This document shows positions 32,788-39,600 of a stretch of DNA of 39,600 nt, one piece after another; position 1 is the stretch's first letter, and each line of letters opens with the position of its first letter. Both the position numbers and the translations under genes were made by a program. Under the pieces are notes generated by a model. It ran no database searches. It worked only from the letters and a program-made list of their open reading frames with translations, and was not told where the DNA came from. Source of the stretch: a virus; the IMG/VR virus record IMGVR_UViG_3300043427_000932, positions 1 to 39,600 of that record. One strand, written 5' to 3'.

Positions 32788-33729
32788 TTACGCTGTCTTA
32801 GCGGTAAGCTTGCCTTGCTTCTTGCGGTTCGAGCAAACAAGGTTGCCGTAGCACATGATGAGCGCGAAACGTGCGTCCTGGTTTTCAGGGCGAACAAAAT
32901 CGGTCTGTGCAAACCACTTGTCAGAGTGACCAACAAGCTTGATGTACTTCGAGTTGATGAAGTACATTGTACCCACAGGAGCGTGCACATCGTACATGAT
33001 GGGTGCGCCCTTGAACAGCAAGTTCTGGAAACCAGCTTCTGCTGTCTTGGTGTCTGTGTAGCGAAGCTGTGGTTGCAACAGCGACTCGTACTTTTCAAAC
33101 AATGTTTGTGTGGTCAGGATGAGGTCTGGGTGGTCGTTACCAACCGAAACCGAGTTGTATGCGGTTGCCATTTGCAACAGCGTCAACGCACCAGCGGTGT
33201 TCTCTTCGTATGAACGCCAGAACTCGTTGCCAACAGCTGACGAGTCGATTCCACCAACGGTGTTGCCGGACTCAATCAAGTTGCCAAGGCCGTTCCAGTT
33301 CTTACCGGAGTTGCCTGTACCATCAGCAAAGAACATCTGGTTGAAGCCTTCACGCATTGACTCTTCAGCCTGCATAATCTTAGCTTCGAGCAAGTTGATG
33401 ATTGCATGCTCTCCGTTGTTCTTGGCTTCTTCGATACCGCTGATAGCGATTGAAGCACCATATTGCTTCCAATCGTATTCAGCAGCTGAGATGCCTTCTT
33501 GTGGTGTAAGGCTCAGGGTTTCGTATCCTGAGTATGACTTTACAGTGTCGTTCTGACCGTAAATCAACTGCTCAACAATCTTGGTGCCACCAGATTCGGT
33601 GCGGATGCGACCTTTTTCTGAAAGCCAGTATGTGAGTGGACGTGCGGTAAACACGTTGTCGGTCAACTTGTCACGGTAGTTAGCAAGTGTCGTTGACAAC
33701 AGTGCATCAAAATTAGCGTTTCCAGCCAT
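32788..33729 (-). CDS. Major capsid protein
   Basis: This is a 313-aa protein (begins MAGNANFDALLSTTLANY) preceded by an AGGAGG-like site. It has the usual capsid pattern: a helical, polar N-terminus, an alternating beta/helix core (KIVEQLIYGQNDTVKSYSGY, EYDWKQYGASIAISGIEEAK), and a C-terminal beta domain with MYFINSKYIKLVGH. It directly follows the scaffold gene and portal, which fixes the identity better than any motif. The HK97-type fold is expected but not shown. A hairpin after the gene may limit read-through and keep capsid expression high. Confidence 0.82.
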   Translation of the reverse strand: MAGNANFDALLSTTLANYRDKLTDNVFTARPLTYWLSEKGRIRTESGGTKIVEQLIYGQNDTVKSYSGYETLSLTPQEGISAAEYDWKQYGASIAISGIEEAKNNGEHAIINLLEAKIMQAEESMREGFNQMFFADGTGNSGKNWNGLGNLIESGNTVGGIDSSAVGNEFWRSYEENTAGALTLLQMATAYNSVSVGNDHPDLILTTQTLFEKYESLLQPQLRYTDTKTAEAGFQNLLFKGAPIMYDVHAPVGTMYFINSKYIKLVGHSDKWFAQTDFVRPENQDARFALIMCYGNLVCSNRKKQGKLTAKTA

Positions 33730-33750
33730 TTGAGTTTCCTCCTAATAGAG

Positions 33751-34533
33751 TTACGAGATACCCAACTGCGACTTAGCCGCAGCAAACGCATCTCTTAGTG
33801 AAGTGATAGGTGCTGAATCCGGAGAAGAACCCTGAGCTGACGAACCGCCAGCCACAATGCCGCTAGAACGCTTAGCCTGAACAATTTTTTGTTCCTGCTG
33901 CGCACGTTGAGCCTGTGCCTCACGTTGTGCCTGCTCTCTGTTGTAAAGTCTGTCAAAAGCCATTTGCTTGTACACCGCCTCTAGGTTAGTAGTGCCATTA
34001 GCTAAAGCTACTGATACAACTTCATTAGCATCAAAGTCATCTCCGTATTTTTGCTGAAGACCGCCAATAGTACGCTCCAACTCGTTCATCGCCTGCTGCT
34101 CCTCGAAAGAAGCTAGACGACGTTCCAGTTGCTTATACTGTTTCTCCATTGGGTCCGCCCAAATGTCATCTTCTTCAAAGATGTCCTGTTGGTCTAAACC
34201 GTAATGGTTTTTAAGAAGTTCAATAGTTGCCATTGGGTCATTGTCCAACGCCTGTTGGATTGCCTGTGCAAACTGAACGTTCTTGCGTTCTTCTGCTAAT
34301 TGCTGCGTCTTGCGGGTATAGTCCGCTTGACGCTGATATCCTGAAACCGCTTCTTTAAGTGGAACCTCAAGTTCTTCACCGTCAAGTTGAAGCTTAACAT
34401 ATTTGTCAGCATAACTATCGATGTCGATATACTCGGGTGTATACTCTTCAAAGCTTGTTTCTTCTCCACCTTCAACTTGTCCATCAAACTCAATGGGGTC
34501 TACGGCTTCAGATTCAAAATTTTCAATTTCCAT
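33751..34533 (-). CDS. Scaffolding protein
   Basis: This is a 260-aa acidic, helix-rich protein with GGAGA just before its ATG. The acidic N-terminus (about residues 1-45) is followed by LQLDGEELEVPLKEAVSGY, a domain seen in many phage scaffolds, then long Gln/Glu-rich helices (KQYKQLERRLASFEEQQAMN) and a disordered Ser/Gly/Ala C-terminus ending KSQLGIS. It lies between portal and capsid genes, the normal position. It would direct capsid assembly and then leave. Confidence 0.85.
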   Translation of the reverse strand: MEIENFESEAVDPIEFDGQVEGGEETSFEEYTPEYIDIDSYADKYVKLQLDGEELEVPLKEAVSGYQRQADYTRKTQQLAEERKNVQFAQAIQQALDNDPMATIELLKNHYGLDQQDIFEEDDIWADPMEKQYKQLERRLASFEEQQAMNELERTIGGLQQKYGDDFDANEVVSVALANGTTNLEAVYKQMAFDRLYNREQAQREAQAQRAQQEQKIVQAKRSSGIVAGGSSAQGSSPDSAPITSLRDAFAAAKSQLGIS

Positions 34534-34581
34534 TTTTCTCCAGAGTCCAAAAAGGTTGCTCTAAATAGTAGGGGTATTTCG

Positions 34582-36447
34582 TTACATTGTATTTGGTAAA
34601 CCACCCGTTTGGTTCTCAATCATTGCGAGAACCTGCGGGGGAATACTAGTAGGCATCGGCATACCACCAGTAGGTGGTGCTTGCTGCATCATTTCTTCGG
34701 GATTAACGCCCGGAGGAACACCATCCATTGGCGGCGTCGCACCTTGCGGTGGTGCGCCTTCCATTCCTGGCTGTGCTTGCTGCGGTTGAGCCAAGAACGC
34801 TTCAGGAGTTTTGACGCCAAAGCCGAATTGGAGTACATGGCGTGCAAGTGCCGCCATGTCCACAACACCTGCTCCAACAAACGGGGCCATAGCATCAACC
34901 ATTTGTAGTGCCATCTGGCGACGGAAAGATTCGTTAACCGGCTGGGTAGAACCTGCTTCAACTTCAAAATCAAACTCTCCTAAAATATAATCACGGTCAA
35001 AGTTAACCCAAATAGGCATAGCCATAGAACCAACGACACGTGCAACATGCTCACCAGTCATAAACTGTTGAGCCAAACCAACAAGACGCTTAGCTGCGCT
35101 AGCAATTGCACGTTCAACCTCAGCCAGTTTATCCGATGTGCGTGCGTTCATAGCGTCCTGCATCATTGCTGCTTCGGTAGCGGTACGGTTAATCTCTGAT
35201 GCTCCACCACGCATAAACTCTGCAACACCCGAAACACGGTCCATGTCCTGCATGATTTGGTTTGTAATGTTGTACATGTCTGGTGGGTTAACAATTGCAG
35301 GCATCGCCTGGACGACCGCCTGAAGCGGTTCGTCACTGATGACCGGCACCATTACGTTGTCTTCGTCAGACTCCAACGCGTCACGACCTGGACCGTCAAA
35401 TGCTGTTTCCTTATATAACCATTTACGGGAGAAACGCTTACGATGATTCATCATCTGCGTACGTGTAGCATTCAGCTCGTACTGTAGCGGTTCAATAGCT
35501 TCCAGTTCACCCATTGGATAGAAATGCTCTGGAACATCATAGTTGCGCAACATGACAAATGGATGTCCGAAAGCATACGGCATCTTTGAAGGATTCACAA
35601 GGAATCCATCACAGCCGTTAGCGAATACAGACATGGTGCCACGCTTGATGTCGTAAAACTCCCACACGTCAACATAGGCGTCTTTTTCGTCTCGTGACTG
35701 GCGTGGACGTTCAGAATCTCCAGACCATTTATTGTACTGTGTAGCAGCCGCATCCATGCGTGCTGTGCGGTTGTAACGCTGGTCAGAACGAACATCAACC
35801 AATGGTCGACGGATACGTTGTGCAATCCACTTTGCATCATCAAGACTGGTGGCATCTGGGTCTACAAAAACATCAAACGGTGAGACGCGTTCAACAAAAG
35901 GACGGTCTTCAACAACAACAATTTCTGTTTCCATTGGCACAGCCTCAGCCGCCGCGTCCAAATCTTGTTCGCCGGTTTCTTCCATCTCCATCTCTTCACC
36001 CATAGGTGTTTCAGACTGTGCAGGCTCTAACGGCTTCTTTCGCTCTTCTTCAACAAACTTGTAGCCAACTTTAAGCCAGCCGTGGCCAATAATCAGATAA
36101 TCATCGACGGCTCGACGGAGATGTTTCTGGCAATCAAAATGACGCCACCAGTAGTTAATAATGGCTTCGGTAATGATGGCTTTATCGCCATCTTCAGATT
36201 TGCGTGCACCAACAGTAATCTTAGGATGGTTAACAGCAACGCTAGGAGCGATGACGTTAATAGTGGAGAACGCAGCGTTGATAAGCATACGGTCCTCTGG
36301 AGATTCATCTTTAAAGTGTTTACCACGATATAGGTCAATCATACGACGCCAAAGCTTGTCGTACTTCTCCTCTTTGCGCCACTTTGTGGACGAGTCAATT
36401 TTGTGGCGATAGTTCGCCAGCATACTCCGATGTGTAGGACGAGCCAT
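34582..36447 (-). CDS. Portal protein
   Basis: This is a 621-aa protein (begins MARPTHRSMLANYR). Characteristic portal segments include YDKLWRRMIDLYRGKHF, a long acidic insertion with MGEEMEMEETGEQDLDAA, ERVSPFDVFVDPDATSLDDA, PLQYELNATRTQMMNHRKR, IMQDMDRVSGVAEFMRGG and ATEAAMMQDAMNAR, matching the large podovirus (P22-like) portal class. The C-terminal ~60 residues are Pro/Gln/Met-rich and probably disordered. The dodecameric portal forms the DNA channel and binds the terminase. Placement after the terminase and small membrane-protein genes and before the scaffold is conventional. Confidence 0.88.
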   Translation of the reverse strand: MARPTHRSMLANYRHKIDSSTKWRKEEKYDKLWRRMIDLYRGKHFKDESPEDRMLINAAFSTINVIAPSVAVNHPKITVGARKSEDGDKAIITEAIINYWWRHFDCQKHLRRAVDDYLIIGHGWLKVGYKFVEEERKKPLEPAQSETPMGEEMEMEETGEQDLDAAAEAVPMETEIVVVEDRPFVERVSPFDVFVDPDATSLDDAKWIAQRIRRPLVDVRSDQRYNRTARMDAAATQYNKWSGDSERPRQSRDEKDAYVDVWEFYDIKRGTMSVFANGCDGFLVNPSKMPYAFGHPFVMLRNYDVPEHFYPMGELEAIEPLQYELNATRTQMMNHRKRFSRKWLYKETAFDGPGRDALESDEDNVMVPVISDEPLQAVVQAMPAIVNPPDMYNITNQIMQDMDRVSGVAEFMRGGASEINRTATEAAMMQDAMNARTSDKLAEVERAIASAAKRLVGLAQQFMTGEHVARVVGSMAMPIWVNFDRDYILGEFDFEVEAGSTQPVNESFRRQMALQMVDAMAPFVGAGVVDMAALARHVLQFGFGVKTPEAFLAQPQQAQPGMEGAPPQGATPPMDGVPPGVNPEEMMQQAPPTGGMPMPTSIPPQVLAMIENQTGGLPNTM

Positions 36448-36605
36448 TATGCTTCCTTCTTAGCATACGCTAAACGCATGGCAGATTCAAGAACCAGCTG
36501 AATTGCTGCCACCTGTTCACCGCTGAGGTCAAGACCAAATGCCGTAACCAAAACGACAAGGGCGCGGATAAGTGCCCGTACGTTACCGTGTGTAAACTTG
36601 CTCAT
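36447..36605 (-). CDS. Small hydrophobic protein, possible holin
   Basis: This is a 52-aa protein from ATG 36605 to TAA 36447-36449. A basic start (MSKFTHGNVRALIR) leads into one hydrophobic helix (ALVVLVTAFGLDLSGEQ) and an amphipathic VAAIQLVLESAM region. The pattern G-L-x-L-S/T-x-E-Q-V-A-A-I is common in small actinobacteriophage membrane proteins sometimes annotated as holins. It overlaps its upstream neighbour (ATGA) and the portal (TAATG). Role inferred. Confidence 0.6.
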   Translation of the reverse strand: MSKFTHGNVRALIRALVVLVTAFGLDLSGEQVAAIQLVLESAMRLAYAKKEA

Positions 36606-36808
36606 GCTATGTCCTTTGCTTTGTGTGGTATTGGGTCTGCAATATGTGCATCCAATTTGTCGTCCATGTTATCAATCTTGATAACAAGATGTTCCAATAA
36701 TCCTCGAGATTCTGCGTGTTGGCTAGTGTTTTCTTTGCGTAGTTTCTGCAAAATCACAACCACTGGTCCAGTGATGATGGCAACAGCGATTGGTACTACC
36801 CATTCCAT
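36602..36808 (-). CDS. Small membrane protein, holin candidate
   Basis: This is a 68-aa protein. Residues 3-20 (WVVPIAVAIITGPVVVIL) form one transmembrane helix, and the rest is a charged helix (KLRKENTSQHAESRGLLEHL, then VIKIDNMDDKLDAHI) likely to be a coiled coil. One short membrane helix plus a charged tail fits class-III-like holins or a small virion-membrane protein. With the 52-aa gene beside it, this is the best holin candidate pair for the M15 peptidase. Confidence 0.65.
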   Translation of the reverse strand: MEWVVPIAVAIITGPVVVILQKLRKENTSQHAESRGLLEHLVIKIDNMDDKLDAHIADPIPHKAKDIA

Positions 36809-36814
36809 GACGCA

Positions 36815-37042
36815 TTACACCCAACGACTAGACGCTGGTTCAATAGTGCGACCCATAGCAGCAGCGTCTGCTACAGTCTTGCGTTGACGTTCACCAATGG
36901 TTGGTCCACTGAAGTCGGCTTTACCATGTGTAAAGCCAATGTCAATAGTTTTGATGTGGCATTTAAAGCAAATAGAGCCACGTGGCGGCAAAATGTCGCC
37001 AACAAATCTAGATTCACATCGTTCACAAACAAAAACAGTCAT
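36815..37042 (-). CDS. Zinc-ribbon protein (75 aa)
   Basis: C6-x2-C9 and C25-x2-C28 (FVCERCE, SICFKCH) form a classic zinc ribbon, followed by a disordered basic tail ending TIEPASSRWV. It lies directly after the large terminase gene. It may assist packaging or bind nucleic acid; function unknown. Confidence 0.7.
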   Translation of the reverse strand: MTVFVCERCESRFVGDILPPRGSICFKCHIKTIDIGFTHGKADFSGPTIGERQRKTVADAAAMGRTIEPASSRWV

Positions 37043-37059
37043 AACCTATGCAAAAATCG

Positions 37060-38634
37060 TTACTTACGGGTGTTGTACGACCCAATAACAAACCTTTCCT
37101 TACGTTCAGGTTCAATTTGGTTGGCAAACCATTCAAAAGAATACTTAGGGGCTTGCAAGTCTGGCGTATATTCCGGAAGCCAAACATGTTTAAGCATTTG
37201 ATTAGAAATAGCTAAAGCCATAACAAGGTCGTCATGGGGTGAGCCGTGCATCTTCCCATTCTCATCACGAACAAACGTTCGTAATTCGGCAAGAGTGTGC
37301 TCGTCGAACACAACCAAATCCCCATCACGCAAAGCTTTACCCAACTCGTCAATAGCCAAAGGTTTAGAAACAGCAGTCGTACGCCAGCCAAGAATCTCCG
37401 TAGCCTGAGGAGACCTCTGAGCAAGCCTACGCTGCCTGTATATGTTTCTATACCCCACACGCTGCAAAGCCTTTAGCGTTGTCAAACCATGGTTGTTGTT
37501 CTCCACACCAATCAGACAATGGTTATACCAGTCACCCAAATCAAACAAAACATCAGACCCAAACAAGTCGGGGTCCACATGCCCACGCCATCTAGCAACA
37601 ACCTCAAGCGTTTCAGCGTTGATAACCTGAGCTACGCTATAGTCACCATGCTGTAGACCCTCAGCAACGTCAGCACCGATACAGTACACCTGACCGGGTT
37701 CTGGTTCAGCCCACACAGTCAGGGGACCACCATCGGCCTTAAAGTAATAACCGTCATCAATTAGCAGAGTACCCTTGATACCCTCAACCGGAACAATAGC
37801 CCTAATGATGTCGATATCAAACACAGGACGGCCAGAACGGACAAAAGCCTCATCCGGGTCAGATGGGTATTCCTGAGCGAGCTGCCAATCAGGCAGCTGC
37901 GCCTTCTTGACCGCATACCAGTCGTCGTCACGGTCACCGGCAGACCACGGAAAGAACACACCCTTAAAGTCGTTAGTACCAGTCTGAGACCCAACCCACA
38001 ACTTATGAAAAATATTACCCTCACCCTTGGCAGTACTCAAACAGACAATACGACCGCCAACGTCAGCAATAGGTTCAATAGAGGCCCACGCTTCCTCACT
38101 GTTAGGTAGGAACGCCATCTCGTCAATAAAGACTCGATACACCGACTCACCACGAGCAGGGTCATTACCGCTAGGCAAAGACTCCAAAGCCGACTCGTTA
38201 GAGAACACCATCTTCAACTGGTTATCCGACACAAGTCCTGGTCCACGTGTTTTCATCCAATCAGGAAGCATCTTGTACCCGTACTTAGATTTCTGAAGCA
38301 ACTTGGCAGCCTCACGTTCCGTACGGCTAAGCATAACCTCAAAACGGTCAGACCAAAAGAAAACCTCCCAAAAAGCAAAAGCAGCAGCCAAGGTTGAAAA
38401 GCCAATCTGACGAGCCTTGAGGACAATGCTATTACGGTTAGCTATCCAAGCATACGCTGTTTCCTTCTGCGCCTCACGCATAGGGAAAAGAATACGCCCC
38501 CGTTCAGGGTGGCGGATAAACCAATAGTTGGAACAAAAATACTCAAACGCATCAGCAAGGTCAGCCTCGCTAGCGTCGTCCGGTCCTTTGCACAAACGCC
38601 ATTCGCGTTCGTTCACAAGTTCACTTAATTCCAT
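37060..38634 (-). CDS. terL: Terminase large subunit
   Basis: This is a 524-aa protein with GAGGAT before its ATG. ATPase half: Walker A-like KARQIGFST (73-81), Walker B VFIDEMAF (168-175) with the catalytic Glu, and coupling motif CLSTA (198-202). Nuclease half (RNase H-like): GADVAEG (320-326), GVENNNHG (376-383) and HDDL (467-470), which supply the metal-binding acids. The motor packages DNA into the prohead through the portal and cuts concatemers. The circular map fits either headful packaging or an assembly from circular or permuted DNA. The start overlaps the tiny zinc-ribbon gene by 10 bp. Confidence 0.95.
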   Translation of the reverse strand: MELSELVNEREWRLCKGPDDASEADLADAFEYFCSNYWFIRHPERGRILFPMREAQKETAYAWIANRNSIVLKARQIGFSTLAAAFAFWEVFFWSDRFEVMLSRTEREAAKLLQKSKYGYKMLPDWMKTRGPGLVSDNQLKMVFSNESALESLPSGNDPARGESVYRVFIDEMAFLPNSEEAWASIEPIADVGGRIVCLSTAKGEGNIFHKLWVGSQTGTNDFKGVFFPWSAGDRDDDWYAVKKAQLPDWQLAQEYPSDPDEAFVRSGRPVFDIDIIRAIVPVEGIKGTLLIDDGYYFKADGGPLTVWAEPEPGQVYCIGADVAEGLQHGDYSVAQVINAETLEVVARWRGHVDPDLFGSDVLFDLGDWYNHCLIGVENNNHGLTTLKALQRVGYRNIYRQRRLAQRSPQATEILGWRTTAVSKPLAIDELGKALRDGDLVVFDEHTLAELRTFVRDENGKMHGSPHDDLVMALAISNQMLKHVWLPEYTPDLQAPKYSFEWFANQIEPERKERFVIGSYNTRK

Positions 38635-38744
38635 TCATCCTCAACGTATCGTTCAATAGGTTTACGTTCAGCAGCACAGAACGGGCACTCCTCCCACTCC
38701 TCAGGATATTCCTCCCCACACCGCTTACATTCAATCAGGTCCAT
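38625..38744 (-). CDS. Tiny zinc-ribbon protein (39 aa)
   Basis: Read from ATG 38744 (TGATG overlap with the small terminase stop) to TAA 38625-38627. C6-x2-C9 and C20-x2-C23 (ECKRCG, ECPFCA) form a minimal zinc ribbon, with an acidic tail (RYVEDEWN). It sits between the terminase subunits and overlaps both, so it is almost certainly co-translated with them. A packaging accessory role is plausible but unproven. Confidence 0.75.
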   Translation of the reverse strand: MDLIECKRCGEEYPEEWEECPFCAAERKPIERYVEDEWN

Positions 38745-39178
38745 CAGACCACCTTTAAAGTACGGGTCTCCTTCTCCCGAGAAGCCACACTAGCAATCAA
38801 AGCATCCAACTCAGCATCCGACAACTCCGTCAACTTACGGTCAGACTTGACCTCCACCGTAGGCGGAGCCATACGGTTCGTAGCCTGTAGGTACAGCTGA
38901 GCAGACTTAACATCGTTATCCTGTGTAGCCTTATTGTACAACATGTCCAGCACGGCCTGTGTACGTTCAGGAGACCCCTGAATGTCATCAACCTTATTCT
39001 GCCACTGCTGACGGAAATTAGGCTTCTTCTCCCAACGTCGAAGCGTCGTAATGTCAACACCCAAATGCGCAGCCATCTTGTTCTTAGACGGCGGTACACG
39101 CTCAGACGGCGCAGTACACAACCAATCCAAATACTCCTGCTGTGGCTGAGTTAAAACCAACTCTTCTTTCATAACCAT
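38744..39178 (-). CDS. terS: Terminase small subunit
   Basis: This protein is about 144 aa from ATG 39178; the alternative starts are ATG 39172 and GTG 39205, and none has a good ribosome binding site, so the start is uncertain. The N-terminal part has a helix-turn-helix (SKNKMAAHLGVDITTLRRWE) for pac/cos recognition, followed by a helical oligomerisation region (SPERTQAVLDMLYNKATQ, KSAQLYLQATNRM) and an acidic/basic C-terminus. Position just ahead of the large terminase supports the call. It is the first gene of the late minus-strand operon. Confidence 0.82.
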   Translation of the reverse strand: MVMKEELVLTQPQQEYLDWLCTAPSERVPPSKNKMAAHLGVDITTLRRWEKKPNFRQQWQNKVDDIQGSPERTQAVLDMLYNKATQDNDVKSAQLYLQATNRMAPPTVEVKSDRKLTELSDAELDALIASVASREKETRTLKVV

Positions 39179-39201
39179 ATAGGCAACTTCGTTACCTGGA
39201 C

Positions 39202-39215
39202 GCACATAAATGTGC
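39202..39215. promoter_or_regulatory. Palindrome near the terS start
   Basis: GCACAT-AA-ATGTGC has perfect 6-bp arms. It lies 24 bases upstream of the preferred terS start (39178) and covers the alternative GTG start at 39205. It may be an operator for the late operon. Confidence 0.5.
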
Positions 39216-39261
39216 TAGCTAAATGAGAACCACTCTCAGGTTACGTTTGGGGGGGACTATA

Positions 39262-39280
39262 GGGGGGGTAGCCAGAAAAC
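39262..39280 (+). repeat. G-run box, second copy
   Basis: It matches 490-508 at 17 of 19 bases. Its left part overlaps the GGGGGACTATAGGGGG core (39250-39265), which parallels 7009-7024. The three G-run elements all lie upstream of plus-strand genes. Confidence 0.6.
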
Positions 39281-39297
39281 CGTCCCTGAGACGGTTT
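39277..39297. other. Hairpin in the divergent region
   Basis: AAACCGTC (39277-39284), loop CCTGA, and GACGGTTT (39290-39297) form a perfect 8-bp stem. TTT ends the stem but no T-tract follows, so it is not a good terminator. It starts at the end of the G-run box. Confidence 0.7.
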
Positions 39298-39318
39298 CAA
39301 CCAGGTTTAGCGGATACA

Positions 39319-39346
39319 TCGGGGCGAGCCGTAAGCGAAGCCCCGA
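39319..39346. other. Long-loop hairpin before the first early gene
   Basis: TCGGGGC (39319-39325) and GCCCCGA (39340-39346) form a 7-bp stem around a 14-base loop, with flanking ACAT/ATGT bases able to extend it. It lies 25 bases before the ATG at 39372 and would be in the 5' leader RNA. Confidence 0.6.
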
Positions 39347-39371
39347 ATATGTTACATCTTGGCTATTAGGT

Positions 39372-39600
39372 ATGAATATCGAACATCTAAAGCCATGGAC
39401 TGAAATCCGTGTGACGTGGCGTGATGCACACGCCCCGCACAGCGGATGGCATGAAGTAGACGAATACAGCCCGGAAGAAGCTACAGCTGTGACCATCGGA
39501 AAATACTGGCCTGACTGTCAAGAACACTATTTGACTACAGCCGGTACAGTGTTCGAATATGAAGGGGACTCCCCCAAAACAGTAGGGGACATAAACCACA
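39372..39600 (+). CDS. Conserved small phage protein, 5' part (gene spans the circular join)
   Basis: The start is ATG 39372; the frame is open to the window end and continues in the left end, stopping at 186. The product is 95 aa in all. The ribosome binding site is weak (TTAGG, close to the ATG). The hairpin at 39319-39346 precedes it. The function is unknown; its description is given with the left-end part. Confidence 0.85.
   Translation, partial: MNIEHLKPWTEIRVTWRDAHAPHSGWHEVDEYSPEEATAVTIGKYWPDCQEHYLTTAGTVFEYEGDSPKTVGDINH
39474..39600. repeat. Right copy of 127-bp terminal direct repeat
   Basis: Identical to 1-127. Remove one copy to obtain the 39,473-bp circle. Confidence 0.95.

Larger units (their letters stand above)
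39179..39371. promoter_or_regulatory. Divergent intergenic control region
   Basis: This non-coding stretch separates the late minus operon from the early plus arm. It holds GCACAT-AA-ATGTGC (39202-39215), a TGAGA/TCTCA hairpin (39224-39238), the G-run box with GGGGGACTATAGGGGG (39250-39265), an 8-bp hairpin (39277-39297) and a longer hairpin at 39319-39346. Promoters for both arms should lie here, but no clear -35/-10 pair is visible; TATAGT on the minus strand inside the G/C box is a possible -10. It is also a plausible replication or packaging start. Confidence 0.6.

Noticed and set aside
39250-39265. ACTATAGGG resembling the T7-type promoter initiation region
   Set aside because: The match is only nine bases inside a G-run, the upstream promoter half is absent, and no single-subunit RNA polymerase gene is present.

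Overview
The window is one complete, circular double-stranded DNA phage genome with the layout of a short-tailed (podovirus-like) virus. Its first 127 bases (1-127) are repeated exactly as its last 127 (39474-39600), so the unique circle is 39,473 bp and one gene (39372 to 186) runs across the join. No integrase, excisionase or CI-like repressor is visible, so a strictly lytic lifestyle is the simplest reading. The host is probably an actinobacterium, because the phage carries a lipoprotein with a resuscitation-promoting-factor (Rpf) type transglycosylase domain, a fold typical of Actinobacteria. Host identity is inference.

The genome has two opposed arms. The plus-strand arm (39372 across the join to 12891) is the early and replication arm. 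It opens with a control-rich region (464-2975) of very small unknown genes, five copies of the palindrome TTTACG-N2-CGTAAA, and three copies of a three-hairpin leader with compensatory base changes. Next comes a probable amide-bond-forming pair: a zinc-cluster plus COOH-NH2 ligase protein (2976-4139) and a class II glutamine amidotransferase (4145-5065). Then come the Rpf-like lipoprotein (6130-6675) and, after a G-rich intergenic stretch, a tightly overlapping replication and recombination operon: Cas4/RecB-like nuclease, small unknown protein, DnaB/RecA-fold helicase, archaeo-eukaryotic-type primase, RusA resolvase, a possible PD-(D/E)XK nuclease, and an HTH-Nmad1 (DUF1599-like) fusion. No DNA polymerase or RNA polymerase gene is recognisable, so host polymerases are presumably used.

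The minus-strand arm (39178 down to 12939) is the late arm. In transcription order it encodes small terminase, a 39-aa zinc ribbon, large terminase, another zinc ribbon, two small holin-like proteins, portal, scaffold, major capsid protein, small basic and zinc-site proteins, adaptor, beta-rich tail nozzle/hub, tail fibre, three collagen-like (Gly-X-Y) proteins, three presumed internal virion proteins, a 2957-residue giant protein filling 22% of the genome, and an M15-type peptidase (endolysin candidate). The arms converge on a strong hairpin terminator at 12905-12935 and diverge from a structured intergenic region at 39179-39371.

Most adjacent genes overlap as TAATG, ATGA or TGATG, which suggests widespread translational coupling. 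The observations most worth follow-up are the covarying three-hairpin leader family, the amidoligase/amidotransferase pair, the palindrome family, the G-run boxes, the early muralytic lipoprotein and the giant late protein.
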